A stretch of DNA of 36,406 nucleotides from Trueperaceae bacterium (GTDB lineage: Bacteria; Deinococcota; Deinococci; Deinococcales; Trueperaceae): the NCBI GenBank assembly GCA_019454765.1, contig JACFNR010000011.1, positions 21,125-57,530 on the forward strand, given 5' to 3'. The notes under the pieces are model-generated. The model did not search any database, had not been told where the DNA came from, and was given only the letters and a program-made list of their open reading frames with translations. Of the stretch, positions 14,826-22,781 are shown piece by piece. Position 1 is the stretch's first letter, and the number at the start of each line of letters is the position of its first letter. The position numbers and the translations under genes are program-made.

Positions 14826-15826
14826 TCAGCGGTTGATGCACGCCTTGAAGTGCCCCGGCGAGACCTCCACGAGGGGAGGCACGACCTCGGCGCACTCCTT
14901 GGTCGCGATCGGGCAGCGCGTGCGGAACACGCAGCCCGACGGGGGGTTGATGGGAGACGGGATGTCGCCCTGGAGGATGATGCGGTCGCGCTTGACCGTC
15001 GGGTCGGGGATCGGCACGGCCGAGAGCAGCGCCTCCGTGTACGGGTGGATCGGGTTGGCGTACAGCTCCTTGGCGGGAGCGATCTCCATGATGCGCCCGA
15101 GGTACATCACGATGACGTGGTCGCTGATGTACTCGACGACCCCCAGGTCGTGCGCGATGAAGAGCAGCGTGAGGCCGAGTTCGTCCTTCAGGTCCTGGAG
15201 GAGGTTGACGACCTGCGCCTGGATGGAGACGTCGAGGGCGGAGACGGGCTCGTCCGCCACGATGAACTGCGGATCGACGGCGAGGGCGCGCGCGATCCCG
15301 ATGCGCTGCCGCTGCCCGCCCGAGAACTCGTGCGGGTAGCGGCGCATGTGAGACGGCGACAGCCCGACGCGCTCGAGCAACTGGGCCACCCGCTGCTCGC
15401 GGTCCTTCCCGCGCGCCAGGTTGTGGATGGTCATGGCCTCACCGATGATGTCGCCCACCGACATGCGCGGGTTGAGGCTCGCGAACGGGTCCTGGAAGAT
15501 GATCTGCATGCGCTTGCGGTACTCGCGCATCTGGCCCTTGCTCAGCTTGGTGACGTCGACACCGTCGAACAGGACCTCGCCAGCGGACGGCTCGATGAGG
15601 CGGAGGATCGAGCGACCCACCGTCGTCTTGCCGGACCCCGACTCGCCCACCAGTCCGACGACCTCGCCGCGCTGGACGTTGAACGACACGTCCTCGACCG
15701 CCTTGACGTTGGCGACAACGCGCGAGAAGATGCCGCCCCGGATGGGGAAGTACTTGCGCAGGTTCTTGACCTCGAGGAGGACTTCGGAGTTGGGCGCCTG
15801 GACGGCCCCCTTCTTGTTCTCGTTGC

Positions 15827-15830
<4 letters not shown>
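14826..15830 (-). CDS. oppF: Oligopeptide/dipeptide ABC transporter ATP-binding protein (OppF-type)
   Basis: The protein is 334 residues from an ATG that overlaps the oppD stop (ATGA); the frame extends upstream only into oppD. It shows Walker A (G-E-S-G-S-G-K-T-T near residue 63), the Q-loop [11 protein letters not shown], signature S-G-G-Q-R-Q-R, Walker [13 protein letters not shown], switch His in I-A-H-D-L, and the C-terminal oligopeptide-transporter domain with a [10 protein letters not shown] cysteine cluster found in Opp/Dpp ATPases that may bind an iron-sulfur cluster. It powers peptide import together with OppD. Confidence 0.93.
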
Positions 15831-16840
<1,010 letters not shown>

Positions 16841-16911
16841 CTGCGCGTACACTCCTCACTCGTTGTACGAAGCCGGGCCGTGGTCGCCCCGATCGCCAAG
16901 AAAGCATTGCC

Positions 16912-16942
16912 AGGCGCACGGTGCATACTGCGCTGTGCGCCT
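16912..16942 (-). other. Hairpin in the oppC-oppD gap
   Basis: The gap between oppC and oppD has an 8-base perfect inverted repeat (AGGCGCAC and GTGCGCCT) with a 15-base loop. No run of T follows, so it is more likely an RNA-processing or stability element than a strong terminator. A weak -10-like TATCTT (minus strand, 16946-16951) just before it might serve oppD separately. The rest of this gap shows nothing else I can name. Confidence 0.35.
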
Positions 16943-16998
16943 CGCAAGATATTCCTGAGACTGTGGAAATACGCTCGCGCTTCCTGCGGGTCCCCGCG

Positions 16999-18270
16999 CT
17001 ACCTGCGCTTCTTGGGGTCGAAGGCGTCCCTCAAACCATCGCCGAGCAGGTTCCAGCATAACACTGCCAGGAGGATGGGGATGCCAGGTATCAGGAGCCA
17101 CGGCACGAACTGGATGCTGATGCCGCGAGCTGTGGCGTCGCGCAGCAGCAGTCCCCAGCTGGCGGTGTCCAGCTCGCTCGGTCCGAGGCCGAGGAACGAC
17201 AGGCCCGTCTCGGCGAGGATGAAGCCGGGGATCGAGAGGGTCAGGTCGACGATGGCGTAGCTGGCCGTGCTCGGCAGGAGGTGGCGGAGCAGGACGCGGG
17301 TCTCGCTGGCGCCGAGCGCCTTGGCGGCCGCGGCGTAGTCGAGCTCGCGTGCCGAGAGGATGAGGCCGCGGATGATGCGCGCCAACCCGCCCCACCCCAC
17401 GAAGCCGAGGACCACCACGGTGAGGAGGAACGTCTGCGCCGAGGTCATCGTCAACCCGAACGACTTGGCCAGAGGGTTGTTGGGGTCGCGCAACAACGAC
17501 GACAGCACGATGAGGAGGAAGAGCCCCGGGATGGCGGCGAACACCTCGACGAGGCGCATGATGAGGTCGTCCACGAGCCCGCCGTAGAAGCCGGCGATCC
17601 CACCCAGTATCAGGCCGAGGAAGAAAGCCACCCAGACGGCGAGGATGCCGATGGTCAGGCTGACCTGGCCGCCGTAGAGCACGCGCGAGAACACGTCCTT
17701 GCCGAGGTTGTTGCTGCCCCACAGGAAGATGCGCGCGGGGTCGTCGACGCCGAAGAGGTGCAGGTCGGACTTGAAGAGGCCCAGGACCTTGTAGGGCTGC
17801 GACGGGCGGTGGACGAAGAGCTTGATCGGGTACCTGACGTCGGTGACTTCCTCGTACACGCGCTGCCTGGTGATCGGGTCGCGCGACTCGACGACGTCGT
17901 ACACGAACGGCCGCGTGAGCTTGCCAGTGTCGGGGTCGATCCAGTGCACCTGGGTGGGCGGCCTGAAGGCCGCGGCTGGGCGCGTGCGGTACTCGTTGAT
18001 GCCGTAGGGCGCGAGGAATCCCGCGAATATGGCCGTCAGGTACATGACGACGAGGACCCAGCCGCCCACCAGCGCCGCCTTGTGCCGGCGGAACTGCTCC
18101 CAGACGATCCTCCCCTGGCTCTTGCTCTCGCGGGTCAGGATGGGTCCGGCGTCGCGTTCGAAGCTGGCCTCGCCCGGTTGCGTGGGCGGTTCGTCGCCGT
18201 GGAGGGCGGCGACCTCGAGTTCGGCGTCGGGCGTCTCGCGGTCGATGTTGGGATCGTCTCTATCGGTCAC
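16999..18270 (-). CDS. oppC: Oligopeptide/dipeptide ABC transporter permease (OppC-type), long form
   Basis: The protein is 423 residues, about 120 longer than a usual OppC/DppC. The GTG start is 9 bases after the oppB stop, with weak ribosome-binding sequence. It has a charged N-terminal tail of about 55 residues, a first membrane helix near residue 68, then a periplasmic segment of about 110 residues before the next helices. The binding-protein-dependent transport signature E-L-D-Y-A-A-A-A-K-A-L-G-A-S lies near residue 310. The extracytoplasmic insertion (including W-I-D-P-D-T-G-K-L-T-R-P and L-F-G-V-D-D-P) is the distinctive feature. With OppB it forms the channel. Confidence 0.92.
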   Translation of the reverse strand: MTDRDDPNIDRETPDAELEVAALHGDEPPTQPGEASFERDAGPILTRESKSQGRIVWEQFRRHKAALVGGWVLVVMYLTAIFAGFLAPYGINEYRTRPAAAFRPPTQVHWIDPDTGKLTRPFVYDVVESRDPITRQRVYEEVTDVRYPIKLFVHRPSQPYKVLGLFKSDLHLFGVDDPARIFLWGSNNLGKDVFSRVLYGGQVSLTIGILAVWVAFFLGLILGGIAGFYGGLVDDLIMRLVEVFAAIPGLFLLIVLSSLLRDPNNPLAKSFGLTMTSAQTFLLTVVVLGFVGWGGLARIIRGLILSARELDYAAAAKALGASETRVLLRHLLPSTASYAIVDLTLSIPGFILAETGLSFLGLGPSELDTASWGLLLRDATARGISIQFVPWLLIPGIPILLAVLCWNLLGDGLRDAFDPKKRR

Positions 18271-18279
18271 GGCGGGGTC

Positions 18280-19281
18280 TCAGTCGTAGCGGATCCGCGG
18301 GTCGACCGCGGCAAGGAGGAGGTCGGAGAAGAGGTTGCCGATCATCAGGAGGAGGGTGGTGATGACCAGTAGGCCCAGGACCACGTAGATGTCCTGCGCG
18401 CTCAGGGCCGTGAGGAACGTGGGGGTGATGCCGGGCCACGACATGACGACCTCGACGAGGCCGGCGCCGCCCACCAGGCCGGGGAGGATGCCGCCGATGC
18501 CCGCCACGAACGGGATGATGGCGGGACGCAGCGCGTGCTTGTAGGTCACCTTGGTGTGACCGACGCCCTTGGCGCGGGCGGTGCGGATGAAGTCAGAGCC
18601 CAGGTACTCGATCATCTGGGCCCGCAGCACGCGCGTGAAGCCCGCCATGCCCGAGGTGGCCACGACGAGCGACGGGATGAACATGTGCCACATGACGTCC
18701 CAGAACTGACCCCAGGGGCTGAGCGTCAGGTAGTTGCTGCTCGTCATGCCGGCGACGGGGAAGATGAGCTGGTTGAACCCGAACCAGTCCTTCGTGAGCG
18801 TGCGCAGCAGGAAGAGCCCCAGGATGGCCACCTGGGCGAGGAAGAAGTTGGGGGTGGCGAGGCCCAAGTACGACAGGGTGCTGACGGTCTGGTCGCCGAC
18901 GGAGTACTGCCTGACCGCCGAGTAGACCCCCGCCGGCACCGAGACGGCCCATAGCAGCACGAGCGACAGGAGCGCCAGGTACATGCTGTTGCGCATGGGG
19001 TTGGCGATGCGCTGCCACACGGGTTGGTTGGAGACGAACGACTGGCCGAGGTTGCCGACGGCCAGGTTCTTCATCCAGTTGACGTACTGGACGTAGATGG
19101 GCTTGTCGAGGCCGAACTCGGCCCGCATCCGCTGGATGGTCTCCGGCCTTACGTTGGGTTCTAGCTCCTTGGCCTTGAAGAAGTCGCCGGGCACGAGTTG
19201 GCTGATGAGGAACATCAGCATCGTCGCCCCGACGAAGGTCGGTACGAGCTGGAACACGCGCCTGACGATAAAGATGAGCAC
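18280..19281 (-). CDS. oppB: Oligopeptide/dipeptide ABC transporter permease (OppB-type)
   Basis: The protein is 333 residues with a GTG start preceded by AGAGGG at 7 bases. It has the typical OppB architecture: first helix (F-I-V-R-R-V-F-Q-L-V-P-T-F) then a periplasmic loop with P-G-D and L-G-L-D-K-P-I-like elements, followed by five helices. The EAA loop is F-I-R-T-A-R-A-K-G-V-G near residue 227. It is separated from oppA by a strong hairpin and from oppC by 9 bases. Confidence 0.93.
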   Translation of the reverse strand: MLIFIVRRVFQLVPTFVGATMLMFLISQLVPGDFFKAKELEPNVRPETIQRMRAEFGLDKPIYVQYVNWMKNLAVGNLGQSFVSNQPVWQRIANPMRNSMYLALLSLVLLWAVSVPAGVYSAVRQYSVGDQTVSTLSYLGLATPNFFLAQVAILGLFLLRTLTKDWFGFNQLIFPVAGMTSSNYLTLSPWGQFWDVMWHMFIPSLVVATSGMAGFTRVLRAQMIEYLGSDFIRTARAKGVGHTKVTYKHALRPAIIPFVAGIGGILPGLVGGAGLVEVVMSWPGITPTFLTALSAQDIYVVLGLLVITTLLLMIGNLFSDLLLAAVDPRIRYD

Positions 19282-19390
19282 TCGTTATCCCTCTGGGCTC
19301 CACGCCGACGGGCGGGTGCCGCTCGGGCAGGGTGGGCGCCTGGTGGCGCGGTAAGAGATCCCCATGTCTTCGAAGATAGTGAAAGGGTGG

Positions 19391-19417
19391 GAGTGGGCGG
19401 CGTGATGCCGCCCACTC
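19391..19417 (-). terminator. Strong hairpin between oppA and oppB (attenuating terminator)
   Basis: A perfect 11-base inverted repeat (GAGTGGGCGGC / GCCGCCCACTC) with a 5-base loop lies 34 bases after the oppA stop. On the transcribed minus strand it is followed by CCACCCTTTCAC, a weak T-run. Such hairpins usually cut read-through so that the binding protein is made in excess over the permease genes. Confidence 0.7.
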
Positions 19418-19450
19418 TCGTGTCCTGCCGGTTCTGAAGCCGACTCGGCC

Positions 19451-21199
19451 TTACTGTGCCTTGAACAGCATGGGGAGCTCCCACGCGCCGAGGAGCGGGT
19501 TGATCTGACCCTCGTTGTGGTAGCCGCGGATGTTGCCGGCCCAGCTGTAGTGCGCCATCGGGCTGACGGCGTAGAGGATGGGGATGAGGTCGGACTCGAC
19601 GGCCTGGATCTCGTGGCCGACGTCGCGGGCGGCCTCGGTGTCGAGGGTCTCGCGGCCGACGTTGAAGAGCTGGCCCATGAGGGTCTCCTGCGTGGTGAGG
19701 CAGGAGCCGCTCGTGTTGTACATGTGCAGGTTCGTGCCGCAGGGGACGACGTTGACGCCGAACGGCCAGTCGCGCGAGCCGCCGGTGAGGCCGATCAGGA
19801 TGGCGTCGAACGGCCGGTCGTCGCCCTCCGAGAGGAGCTGGTCGACGAGGAGGTTGAAGTCGATGGCCTGCACCTGCACGTCGACGCCGATCTCGCGGGC
19901 GCTGTCGGCGAAGATGGCCGCGATCTGCTCGCGCGCCGTGTTGCCGGCGTTGGTGGCGAGGATGAACGAGGCGGTCTTGCCGTCGGCGTTCACGAGGATG
20001 CCGTCGGCGTTCTTGTGGTCGTAGCCGATCGACGCCATCAGCGCCGTGGCGGCCTCTGGGTCGTACGGGTAGGTCTCGACGTCGTTGTTGACCCAGTACT
20101 CGTTGATCGGGTAGACGCTCGTGTACATGGGGATGGCGGAGCCGTTGTAGACGAGGTCCATGATGGCTTCGCGGTCCATGACGTGCGCCATGGCACGGCG
20201 GAAGTTGACGTTGCGGAAGAGCGCTTCCTTGGCGGGGTCGGAGGCCTTGTTCCAGTTCCAGACGATGAACTGGCTGCTGGCGACCGGGCTCACGGCCTCG
20301 AGCACGATGACGTCGATGTCGCCGTTGTTGACGGCCTGGTTGATGACGCCGATGTCGTCGAGGTTACGCGGGGAGAACGAGTCGATCTCGCCGGCGAGGT
20401 AGAGGTTGAGCGCCGCGTCGAGGTCGCCGGCCACCGTCATGCTGTAGGAGTCGAGGAAGGGGAGGGCGTTGCCGGCCTCGTCGACGTTCCACTCGCCGAA
20501 GTACGGGTTGCGCTCGAGGACGATGCGCTCGCCGGGTTGGAAGACGGAGGGAACGAAAGCGGTGGGCCACACCGTCTTCGTCACGTCGACGTCGGTGCCC
20601 CAGAGGGCCTTGACGGCCTCGGCGCCGCCCGTGCGGTAGGCCTCGCCGTAGATGGCATCGGGCACCGGGCTGACCGCGACGACCGGGAAGGCGAGGCGGT
20701 CGGGGCGCGGGAAGTGGAAGCGCAGGCCGTTGTCGCCGACGCGCTCCACCGTGATCTGGTCGTCGCCCATGAACCAGCTGTCGTAGCCGTTGGAGCCCAC
20801 GTCGGGGTCGGTCTCCAGGACGTAGCGGATGTAGTAGTCCTGCGCCGTGATGGGGCTGCCGTCGGACCACTTCATGCCGTCGCGGACGACGACGTCGACC
20901 TGGGTGCCCTCCTCGTTGGCCGTGAAGGACTCGGCGCCGTAGGGGAGCCACTCGTCGGAGTCGGGGCCGCGCATGATGAGCGGCGCGCCCCCGAACAGGT
21001 AGTCGGAGAGCGCCTGCGACTCGGCCGAGGTGACCGGGTTGAAGGTGCGCGGGTCGCCGATGAGGGCGATGCGCAGCGTGCCACCGTAGACGGCCTCGCC
21101 GGGGGCGGCGTTGCTCCACGAGCTGGGCCACACGAAGGGCTCGGCGAACGCGAACGCGGCGACCGCCAGCAGGCTCAACAGGATGAACAGCTTCTTCAT
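19451..21199 (-). CDS. oppA: Peptide ABC transporter substrate-binding protein (SBP_bac_5 family)
   Basis: The protein is 582 residues; the ATG follows GGAGGAGA at 3 bases. A signal peptide (M-K-K-L-F-I-L-L-S-L-L-A-V-A-A-F-A-F-A) is cleavable by signal peptidase I after A-F-A. There is no lipobox cysteine, so it is not a lipoprotein. The mature protein begins a typical family 5 solute-binding domain: G-G-T-L-R-I-A near residue 39, then D-G-M-K-W-S-D-G-S-P-I-T-A-Q-D near 107, the family hallmark. Two cysteines 14 residues apart near residue 490 could form a disulfide. Peptide specificity is unknown. Confidence 0.95.
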   Translation of the reverse strand: MKKLFILLSLLAVAAFAFAEPFVWPSSWSNAAPGEAVYGGTLRIALIGDPRTFNPVTSAESQALSDYLFGGAPLIMRGPDSDEWLPYGAESFTANEEGTQVDVVVRDGMKWSDGSPITAQDYYIRYVLETDPDVGSNGYDSWFMGDDQITVERVGDNGLRFHFPRPDRLAFPVVAVSPVPDAIYGEAYRTGGAEAVKALWGTDVDVTKTVWPTAFVPSVFQPGERIVLERNPYFGEWNVDEAGNALPFLDSYSMTVAGDLDAALNLYLAGEIDSFSPRNLDDIGVINQAVNNGDIDVIVLEAVSPVASSQFIVWNWNKASDPAKEALFRNVNFRRAMAHVMDREAIMDLVYNGSAIPMYTSVYPINEYWVNNDVETYPYDPEAATALMASIGYDHKNADGILVNADGKTASFILATNAGNTAREQIAAIFADSAREIGVDVQVQAIDFNLLVDQLLSEGDDRPFDAILIGLTGGSRDWPFGVNVVPCGTNLHMYNTSGSCLTTQETLMGQLFNVGRETLDTEAARDVGHEIQAVESDLIPILYAVSPMAHYSWAGNIRGYHNEGQINPLLGAWELPMLFKAQ

Positions 21200-21411
21200 T
21201 TCTCCTCCACTAAGGGTGTCACCCCGCGCGTGGACCCGCGCCGCTGCCGGCCGGTGCCTTCACGCCTAGGATGACGGTGGCCTACGGTAACCTCAAACCG
21301 CTGAACCTGCAAGGCGGCCCGCCTGGATGGTGGACGGGCGGCACATGCGGTTGGTCCAGGGCCCGGGCCCGGCGGCCGGAACGCCGGGTGGGCTATTCAC
21401 ATTTACCCACT
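21200..21411 (-). promoter_or_regulatory. Long structured 5' leader of oppA
   Basis: The predicted oppA transcript begins near 21412, giving a leader of about 210 bases. It opens with a GTGGG/CCCAC stem, contains the 12-base palindrome GGGCCCGGGCCC at 21359-21370 and other GC stems, and ends in the GGAGGAGA ribosome-binding site. I see no match to a riboswitch class that I know. A weak inner promoter (TTGCAG, 17 bases, TACCGT) may shorten the leader. Confidence 0.35.
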
Positions 21412-21418
21412 TGGAACG

Positions 21419-21447
21419 AATCTAACACCGCGCCGGGCGACCGTCAA
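21419..21447 (-). promoter_or_regulatory. Promoter of oppA (TTGACG-17-TAGATT)
   Basis: The minus strand has -35 TTGACG at 21442-21447 and -10 TAGATT at 21419-21424 with a 17-base spacer, and TGT directly before the -10. It is the best full sigma-70-type promoter in the window and lies downstream of the secG terminator, so oppA is independently transcribed. Confidence 0.6.
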
Positions 21448-21467
21448 CGCGTGCTCCAGGGCGCGTA

Positions 21468-21494
21468 CCGGCCGCCCCCTTGAGGGGCGGCCGG
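21468..21494 (-). terminator. GC-rich hairpin after secG
   Basis: A perfect 11-base inverted repeat (CCGGCCGCCCC / GGGGCGGCCGG) with a 5-base loop starts 6 bases after the secG stop. It lacks a T-run but is well placed to separate the tRNA-secG unit from oppA. Confidence 0.6.
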
Positions 21495-21500
21495 CCTTCA

Positions 21501-21728
21501 TCACCGGGGGATGAGGCCGAGGAGGAGGGCCATCACGGCCCAGGCGATCGCCAGGTAGATGGTGGTGCGGTGCAGCCCGCCGGCGGTCCCGCCGAGCGTG
21601 GCGCCGAAATCCGCGCCGCCCCCGCCGAGCGCGTCGCCCAGGCCGGACTGTTTCGGTTCCTGCATCAAGATCGCCACGGTGAGGATCACCGACACGATCA
21701 GGAAGATGATGAAAGCTATCCAGAACAT
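21501..21728 (-). CDS. secG: Preprotein translocase subunit SecG
   Basis: The protein is 75 residues; the ATG is preceded by TGGAGGC at 5 bases. There are two hydrophobic helices (residues 2-22 and about 55-73) joined by a loop with M-Q-E-P-K-Q-S-G-L-G and a glycine-rich stretch G-G-G-G-A-D-F-G-A, the typical SecG pattern. SecG assists SecYE and SecA in protein export. It follows the tRNA-Leu gene by 64 bases with no terminator visible between, so co-transcription is likely. Confidence 0.93.
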   Translation of the reverse strand: MFWIAFIIFLIVSVILTVAILMQEPKQSGLGDALGGGGADFGATLGGTAGGLHRTTIYLAIAWAVMALLLGLIPR

Positions 21729-21792
21729 CTTGCCTCCACTGGGGGCGCGGTCAGCGCCCTCCGCTCGGACTGGGAACCGCGTGCCACGAACA

Positions 21793-21876
21793 TGGTGCCG
21801 AGAGCGGGACTCGAACCCGCACGGGTCGCCCCGGTTGATTTTGAGTCAACTGCGTCTACCGTTCCGCCATCTCGGC
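21793..21876 (-). tRNA. tRNA-Leu (anticodon CAA)
   Basis: On the minus strand the acceptor stem GCCGAGA pairs with TCTCGGC, followed by discriminator A and an encoded CCA (21793-21795). The anticodon arm is GTTGA-CTCAAAA-TCAAC with anticodon CAA. A long variable arm with a CGGG/CCCG stem marks a class II tRNA, and the T arm is GCGGG-TTCGAGT-CCCGC. It reads UUG codons. Confidence 0.95.
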
Positions 21877-21924
21877 CCGCGCGAGCTGCTCGAGCCGGTG
21901 GGCACGGCACGCGGACGGTTGACA

Positions 21925-21954
21925 ATACTACCAACTCCCGCGGCGCCGCGACAA
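21925..21954 (-). promoter_or_regulatory. Promoter of tRNA-Leu/secG (TTGTCG-18-TAGTAT, extended -10)
   Basis: The minus strand has -35 TTGTCG at 21949-21954 and TGG-TAGTAT with the -10 at 21925-21930, about 49 bases before the tRNA 5' end. It combines a fair -35 with the TGn extension typical of this window. Confidence 0.5.
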
Positions 21955-22008
21955 GGTGCGTAGTCCCACGGCGCCGGCCCACCAGGTGGGGGGCGAGCGG
22001 ACGCGTGG

Positions 22009-22014
22009 TAGCCT
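22009..22014 (+). promoter_or_regulatory. Extended -10 (TGG-TAGCCT) for purQLF
   Basis: GTGGTAGCCT lies 9 bases before the purQ ATG, so the purQ mRNA would have almost no leader. No ribosome-binding site is present, in agreement with leaderless initiation. Confidence 0.5.
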
Positions 22015-22023
22015 GGCGGCCGT

Positions 22024-22719
22024 ATGCGCGCCGCGATAGTGACGTTCCCGGGCAGCAACTGCTTCGAGGATGCCTCGCACGCCCTCGGCGCCGTGCTCGG
22101 CGCCACCACCTGGCACGTCTGGCACGCGGCGGGTTCGCTGGACGGCCCCGGCGGCAGGCCGGACGTCGTCGTCATCCCGGGCGGGTTCAGCTACGGCGAC
22201 TACCTGCGCTGTGGCGCGCTGGCGGCGCGGAGCCCGGTCATGGCGGCCGTGAGGGATCACGCCGCCGCCGGCCGGCCCGTGCTGGGCATCTGCAACGGCT
22301 TCCAGGTCTTGACGGAGGCCGGGTTGCTGCCCGGCCAGCTCGCCCGCAACGAGGGTCTCCGCTTCCGCTGTCAGGACGTCCACCTGCGGGTCGAGCGCAC
22401 CGACCTGCCGTTCACCCGGCGCGCGCGCGCGCAGCAGGTGCTCAGGCTCCCCATCGCGCACGCCGACGGGCGCTACTACGCCGCGCCTGACGAGGTGGCG
22501 CGCCTCGAGGGGGAGGGACGGGTGGTGCTCCGCTACGTAGACGCCACGGGCCGGGCGACTCCGGAGGCGAACCCCAACGGCAGCGTGGGCGCCATCGCCG
22601 GCATCGTCAACGCCCGCGGCAACGTGCTTGGCATGATGCCTCACCCCGAACGGGCGGTGGAGGCGCTGTTGGGGGGAGAGGACGGCCGGGTGATCCTCGA
22701 GTCCGTCCTCGGCGCGTGA
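22024..22719 (+). CDS. purQ: Phosphoribosylformylglycinamidine synthase, glutaminase subunit
   Basis: The protein is 231 residues, normal for a stand-alone PurQ. It is a class I glutamine amidotransferase with F-P-G-S-N-C near residue 8, nucleophile Cys90 in G-I-C-N-G-F-Q, and His207/Glu209 in M-P-H-P-E-R. It supplies ammonia to PurL. The small bridging subunit PurS, which this type of PurQ/PurL needs, is not encoded just upstream, where the gap holds only the divergent tRNA promoter and the purQ promoter. It is followed by purL after 62 bases. Confidence 0.97.
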   Translation: MRAAIVTFPGSNCFEDASHALGAVLGATTWHVWHAAGSLDGPGGRPDVVVIPGGFSYGDYLRCGALAARSPVMAAVRDHAAAGRPVLGICNGFQVLTEAGLLPGQLARNEGLRFRCQDVHLRVERTDLPFTRRARAQQVLRLPIAHADGRYYAAPDEVARLEGEGRVVLRYVDATGRATPEANPNGSVGAIAGIVNARGNVLGMMPHPERAVEALLGGEDGRVILESVLGA

Positions 22720-22781
22720 GCGCCGCCGCCCCCGCCGGGTGAGCCGCCGCGCTTGACCCCAGCCATGCGAAAGGAAGGCAG

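Noticed and set aside
16841-16852. GTG start for oppD four codons upstream.
   Set aside because: The GTG overlaps the GAGGAG ribosome-binding site itself; the ATG at 16840 is correctly placed after it.
21919-21924. A perfect TTGACA on the plus strand upstream of purQ.
   Set aside because: No -10-like sequence lies 16-18 bases downstream, and the TGGTAGCCT box next to the purQ start is better placed. It overlaps the minus-strand tRNA promoter.
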